Source of the DNA: Anaerolineae bacterium
GTDB lineage: Bacteria > Chloroflexota > Anaerolineae > Aggregatilineales > Phototrophicaceae
Length of the DNA: 33,992 nucleotides
NCBI GenBank assembly: GCA_022843385.1
Contig: JALHNT010000072.1
Coordinates: 1-33,992, forward strand
Reading direction: 5' to 3'
Shown: one piece after another, positions 30,819 through 33,992 of the stretch
How positions within the stretch are numbered: position 1 is the first letter of the stretch
Layout: every line of letters begins with the position of its first letter
Translations under genes and position numbers: made by a program
Notes under the pieces: generated by a model
The model's database searches: none
Told to the model about the DNA's origin: nothing
Seen by the model: only the letters and a program-made list of their open reading frames with translations

Positions 30819-31892
30819 ATGAAGAACAAATCGCCATTGAGCAAATTCGCGTTGGCACTTACGTGTACTCTTTTGCTTCTGCTGTTTGCTTTACCAGCTA
30901 TAGCGCAAAACACGATACAGGAAATTCAGGCTGTTGCCTGGAATCCAGCCGGCAATCTGCTTGCAATGGGTGGTGTAGATACTAATAGCGCCTACACCGT
31001 AATCAAGCCGATTCTGGCTGTGCGTCGAGCGTCCGATATGTCCCTCTTGTTTGATCTGAGCAGCACTACGAATGGACATATGGGTAGTGTTCTATCGTTA
31101 GGCTGGAGTCCAGATGGCAAATACCTGGTGGCAGGTGACACTCAAAACACAGTTATTGTGTGGAATATCAATGATGTTAATCTTCCTCTGGGTAGCATCG
31201 TTGCCCGATTATCAAACACGAGCCAACCGGGAACATTGATCACCAGTGTGCAATGGAGTCCAAATGGTAATTGGATCGCAAGTATTCAAGGGAGGGCAAT
31301 TAACATCTGGAGCAAGGCAAGCTACACACTGACCGATCAGGTTCGGATCGAAGGTGGTGGAACATTGGCGTGGAGTGGCGATAGTAACTGGCTGGCTGTT
31401 GATGTTGTGTTTAATCCAAAGGTATTTCGGATCGCAGCCAATGGTACTTTTGATCACAGTCAGGATTATCAGTTGATGTCTGTAGAACCACCTTTTCTCA
31501 ATGCGATGGGTATCGCATGGAATCCAAATGGGACCCAATTGGCTGTGACCGCGCCCTATGAGAAGAAGATTTACATTTTCGATGTAGCGAGTCGCACTAT
31601 CAATCGAACACTGACACTTCCAACCGGCGCTGCTGGTATCTCGTGGAGCCCAGATGGAAGCCGCCTTGCCTACTCAGCATCCCCCAGAACAGTACGTGTT
31701 TTTGACCTAAATAGCAATCGGGAGCTTGCGGTTTATCAAACCGGTAAGCGTGGATCAGCCGAGAATGTTTCCTGGAAACCAGACAGCAGTATGATCGCTT
31801 TCCCGCAGGCAGGAACTCAGGCGGCTGTGGTCACCGCACCCGTTGCAAATCCGGCACCAACCGCCACGCCGCCGAGCAGTAGTTGTGGGTAA
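30819..31892 (+). CDS. Secreted WD40-repeat beta-propeller protein
   Basis: The 357-residue product has a signal peptide (MKNKSPLSKFALAL, hydrophobic 11-25, cleavage near AIA/QN). About seven repeats follow, each with a W-(S/N)P-(D/N/A)G core: VAWNPAGNLLA, LGWSPDGKYLVA, VQWSPNGNWIAS, LAWSGDSNWLAV, IAWNPNGTQLAV, ISWSPDGSRLAY and VSWKPDSSMIAF. They form a seven-bladed propeller. The tail (PVANPAPTATPPSSSCG) is Pro/Thr-rich with a single Cys. There is no catalytic motif; it is likely a binding or scaffold protein outside the membrane. The upstream in-frame GTG at 30765 is rejected because it would hide the signal peptide. Third positions are more A/T-rich than in the flanking genes. Confidence 0.88.
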   Translation: MKNKSPLSKFALALTCTLLLLLFALPAIAQNTIQEIQAVAWNPAGNLLAMGGVDTNSAYTVIKPILAVRRASDMSLLFDLSSTTNGHMGSVLSLGWSPDGKYLVAGDTQNTVIVWNINDVNLPLGSIVARLSNTSQPGTLITSVQWSPNGNWIASIQGRAINIWSKASYTLTDQVRIEGGGTLAWSGDSNWLAVDVVFNPKVFRIAANGTFDHSQDYQLMSVEPPFLNAMGIAWNPNGTQLAVTAPYEKKIYIFDVASRTINRTLTLPTGAAGISWSPDGSRLAYSASPRTVRVFDLNSNRELAVYQTGKRGSAENVSWKPDSSMIAFPQAGTQAAVVTAPVANPAPTATPPSSSCG

Positions 31893-31912
31893 GCGCCTCT
31901 CCACCCATAAGC

Positions 31913-31933
31913 GGCAGATGCTCTTCAATGCCC
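31913..31933 (+). repeat. 21-bp element, copy 2 (upstream of the DUF4394 gene)
   Basis: Matches the copy at 30721-30741 at 18 of 21 positions, ungapped. It lies in the 281-base gap between the WD40 and DUF4394 genes, 241 bases before the ATG. The gap shows no gene. Confidence 0.5.
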
Positions 31934-32173
31934 CTGAGCTTTCCACTCCGCTGACTGCCTGACTGCCGTCCTCCCGCGATGGATGCCGGGTGGACGGTAC
32001 TTTTCGTGTGAGTCGCAATCGTCTGAAGATGAGAATCAGATGAGTATAAAGCCATCCATTAATCCAGTCGCATAGGAAGCGGACGTTTTCATCAGCAGGT
32101 TGTCGCTGTGTCGGATCCCACAAACACAACCGAAAGGAAACCGAAAGCCGAACAAGGAGAAGGAGACCGGATA

Positions 32174-33415
32174 ATGGTTCAATACCATTCTCGAAACCAG
32201 GGCGGATTGATCCGTCCCCTGTTGATGATCCTCGTTTTGCTCGTCCTGAGCAGCTTCAGCGGGGCCGTCATCCACGCACAAACCGTGCCATCGACCACCG
32301 TCTTTGCCGTGACTACCGACAATCGTCTGATCCAGTTCAGCAGCACCAACCCCGGCAGCCTGACCGCCGACACACCTATCACCGGACTCATGGACAGCGA
32401 AATCATTCTAGGGATCGATCTGCGCCCGGCTACTGGTCAGCTTTATGGCCTGGGCAGCAGCAACCGGCTGTATGTCATCAATGTTGGCAGCGGGGTGGCT
32501 GCGCCGGTCAACGCCAATCCCTTCGGCACCGCCCTCAGCGGCGACAGCTTCGGCTTCGACTTCAACCCCACCGTTGACCGCATCCGCGTCATCAGCAGCA
32601 GCGGGCAAAACCTGCGCCTCAACCCCAACAATGGTGCCGTCGCCGCTGTTGATAGTCCACTGGGTTATGCCGCGCCCGATGCCAATGGCGGTGCGGCTCC
32701 GCGTGGGGTCGCCTCGGCCTATACCAGCAACTTCAACGGTGCCGGCTCGACCACGCTGTTTAACATCGACAGCGGCCTGGACATCCTGGTGTCGCAGATT
32801 CCGCCGAATGCTGGCACGCTCAATACCATCGGCTCGTTGGGGGTGGATGCCACCGACCTGACCAGCTTTGACATCATGACCGATGCCACCGGCACTGATG
32901 CCGCTTTCGCCGCCATTGGCTCCAGCTTCTATCAGATCAACCTGGCGAATGGCGCGGCCACCCTCATCGGCAACGTCGGCGTCAGCCTGCGCGGCATCGC
33001 CGTCACCGGCTCGATTCGTCCGGTCGCTGCTGTCCCGGCCTGTGCCGACTTCAACGGCAGCGTTAGCACCATCGTCACCGCCAGCATCCCGGAGAGCATG
33101 TTCGGCACCATCTTCTGCCGCGTGTTGATCGAAAACCGGGCCGCGCTCGTCAGCAACGCCGGCGCTCAGATCGGGGTGCAGTCGGTGCTGGATCAGGGCG
33201 TGATCCAGGCGGTAGACATCTTCATGCCGGATGGTCGCTCGGCCATGCTGGCCGCCCCCATCGAGGTCTGTCTGCTCGGCAGCGGGCGCTTCATCTACCT
33301 GGACGCCACTCAGTCGCCGCGTGTGCCACAGCTTCTCGCCAGCCGCGCCTCCGCCGGTTACACCTGTGCCATCGTCGCCAGCACCGGCACGGCCGTCCTG
33401 GTCAACAGCGGTTAA
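32174..33415 (+). CDS. Secreted DUF4394 protein with a Cys-containing C-terminal domain
   Basis: The 413-residue product has a signal peptide (cleavage near VIHA/QT, residue 35). Residues 43-280 fit DUF4394: VFAVTTDNRLIQF, IDLRPATGQLYGLGSSNRLY, FGFDFNPTVDRIRVIS, LRLNPNNG and FDIMTDATGTDAAFAAI. The family is of unknown function and looks like a beta-propeller fold. Residues 285-413 form a second domain with four Cys (C290, C315, C366, C398) that could make two disulfides; I do not recognise it. The start at 32174 is chosen because AAGGAGA lies 10 bases upstream and the signal peptide begins there; a GTG at 32108 would precede it. The protein is probably outside the cytoplasm, like the preceding propeller. 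Confidence 0.88.
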   Translation: MVQYHSRNQGGLIRPLLMILVLLVLSSFSGAVIHAQTVPSTTVFAVTTDNRLIQFSSTNPGSLTADTPITGLMDSEIILGIDLRPATGQLYGLGSSNRLYVINVGSGVAAPVNANPFGTALSGDSFGFDFNPTVDRIRVISSSGQNLRLNPNNGAVAAVDSPLGYAAPDANGGAAPRGVASAYTSNFNGAGSTTLFNIDSGLDILVSQIPPNAGTLNTIGSLGVDATDLTSFDIMTDATGTDAAFAAIGSSFYQINLANGAATLIGNVGVSLRGIAVTGSIRPVAAVPACADFNGSVSTIVTASIPESMFGTIFCRVLIENRAALVSNAGAQIGVQSVLDQGVIQAVDIFMPDGRSAMLAAPIEVCLLGSGRFIYLDATQSPRVPQLLASRASAGYTCAIVASTGTAVLVNSG

Positions 33416-33427
33416 TCCATCGTCATT

Positions 33428-33454
33428 GGGGCGGGGGACTCATTTCCCCGCCTC
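33428..33454 (+). terminator. Terminator-like hairpin after the DUF4394 gene
   Basis: A 9-bp stem (GGGGCGGGG with CCCCGCCTC, one G-U pair) encloses a 9-base loop, 12 bases after the stop codon. The following T-run is weak (TCATCATCC), so termination would rest on the very stable stem. Confidence 0.5.
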
Positions 33455-33581
33455 ATCATCCGCGCCCAATATCGCTCTCTCAACCCCGATTTTCCCCAAC
33501 TTTTTTCTAACCCTGTGCCGACGGTCTTGACCTCCGCGCTCTCGCAAAATGGTTAGCGCCGACTCAGCTTAAGTGGTACCA

Positions 33582-33603
33582 AAAAGTTTACCAAAAGTTC
33601 ACC
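33582..33603. repeat. 11-bp tandem repeat
   Basis: AAAAGTTTACC is followed directly by AAAAGTTCACC (10 of 11 identical). The 11-base period matches one helical turn, as in OmpR/PhoB-type binding sites. Confidence 0.5.
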
Positions 33604-33662
33604 CGTAAGCCCGTCAACTGGTGTAGTCTAATGACAGGAAGTCGGTAGTCATCAGAGGAAAA

Positions 33663-33873
33663 ACTCGTTGCTCGTCGCTCGTTACTCATTCCTGACTAAA
33701 CGCCAAACGCCACAAAATTCACTTTTGACTTTGACGACTTTGACGACTTTGACGACTTTTCGAGTTGAAAGTGCTGAGTGCGAAGTTGAAAGTGAAAGAC
33801 TCTGCTTTCGCTCTGTGTTCTCTGTGTCCTCTGTGGTCGGTTCTTCTTCGTCTCTTCTTGGCGATCTTGGCGG
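33663..33873. repeat. Mosaic of short tandem 7-mer and 9-mer repeats in a 525-base non-coding tail
   Basis: The stretch from 33416 to 33940 has no convincing gene. It contains four 7-mers of the type (A/G)CTC(G/A)T(T/C) at 33663-33690 and two ACGCCA-n units at 33700-33713. Three perfect TTTGACGAC copies follow at 33730-33756. AGTTGAAAGTG occurs twice, at 33763 and 33784. Three CTCTGTG-nn units lie at 33811-33837 and two TCTTGGCG-n units at 33856-33873. Each block keeps its own 7- or 9-base period. This resembles the STRR-type short tandem repeats described in some cyanobacteria. The 60-residue frame on the minus strand across it is repeat-derived and not believable. Confidence 0.75.
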
Positions 33874-33891
33874 CTCATATATTAGAGGAAG

Positions 33892-33908
33892 TCACAGGTA
33901 TACTGTGA
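33892..33908. promoter_or_regulatory. 17-bp palindrome, possible operator
   Basis: TCACAG-GTATA-CTGTGA has perfect 6-base arms around a 5-base spacer. It ends 32 bases before the likely ATG at 33941. An arrangement like this suits a dimeric repressor. Confidence 0.4.
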
Positions 33909-33940
33909 TGAAGCTGAACCCAACTGGGTGGAGAGAACGG

Positions 33941-33992
33941 ATGGCGACTGACAGCCTGGACTGTGACGCCAAGAGAGTTCCCCATCCAGTTT
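33941..33992 (+). CDS. Possible start of a gene cut by the window edge
   Basis: From the ATG at 33941 the frame MATDSLDCDAKRVPHPV stays open to the window end. GGAGAG lies 6 bases upstream. Only 17 codons are visible, so function cannot be judged. An in-frame ATG at 33908 is an alternative but has no ribosome site. Confidence 0.3.
   Translation, partial: MATDSLDCDAKRVPHPV

Noticed and set aside
33696..33878. A 60-residue frame across the tandem repeats
   Set aside because: Its Lys/Ser and Arg/Thr/Gln runs (KSSKSSKSSK, PQRTQRTQ) are direct translations of the 9-base repeats.

Overview
This 34 kb window is chromosomal DNA, moderately GC-rich, from a free-living aerobic bacterium. The gene set is a caa3-type oxidase whose subunit II is fused to cytochrome c, a bifunctional homocysteine methyltransferase/MTHFR, paired NurA and HAS-barrel genes, DUF4394 and WD40 secreted proteins, and many SDR and sugar/peptide catabolic genes. 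This fits Chloroflexota, probably an Anaerolineae-like lineage, but that is an inference from gene content and not from a marker gene. I found no rRNA, tRNA, CRISPR array, transposase or phage gene.

Left part (1-8,500). A respiratory operon (coxB then coxA, minus strand, coxA cut by the window edge) diverges from an FHA-domain gene and a flavodoxin-like gene. Then, all on the minus strand, come a small Cys-rich protein, a secreted M28 peptidase lipoprotein, and a likely operon of radA, an ABM-domain membrane protein and a DUF4062 protein with a second TIR/deoxyribosyltransferase-like domain. That last protein is the best candidate here for an uncharacterised nucleotide-acting, possibly defensive, system.

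Middle (8,500-21,700). A 50-residue basic protein has its own promoter, ribosome binding site and terminator. An uptake and catabolism locus follows: a Gfo/Idh/MocA oxidoreductase and an aspartoacylase-like M14 enzyme on the minus strand, diverging from a family-5 binding protein, two permeases and a D-2-hydroxyacid dehydrogenase. No transporter ATPase is encoded. Then come the methionine/folate enzyme, a GH29 alpha-L-fucosidase and a DEAD-box RNA helicase.

Right part (21,700-34,000). One compact plus-strand run encodes two SDRs, an alpha/beta hydrolase, an OmpR-type response regulator, a histidine kinase and a VOC protein. It converges on an SDR/alpha-beta hydrolase pair whose hydrolase has Asp where the usual Ser nucleophile should be. 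Next are nurA with a HAS-barrel partner (no herA seen) and two secreted proteins, a WD40 beta-propeller and a DUF4394 protein, which share a 21-bp upstream element.

The last 550 bases hold a striking non-coding mosaic of tandem 7-mers and 9-mers, then a palindrome and the possible start of another gene. Several genes are preceded by an extended -10 type promoter (TGnTAnnnT). All functional assignments come from reading motifs by eye; no database search was run.
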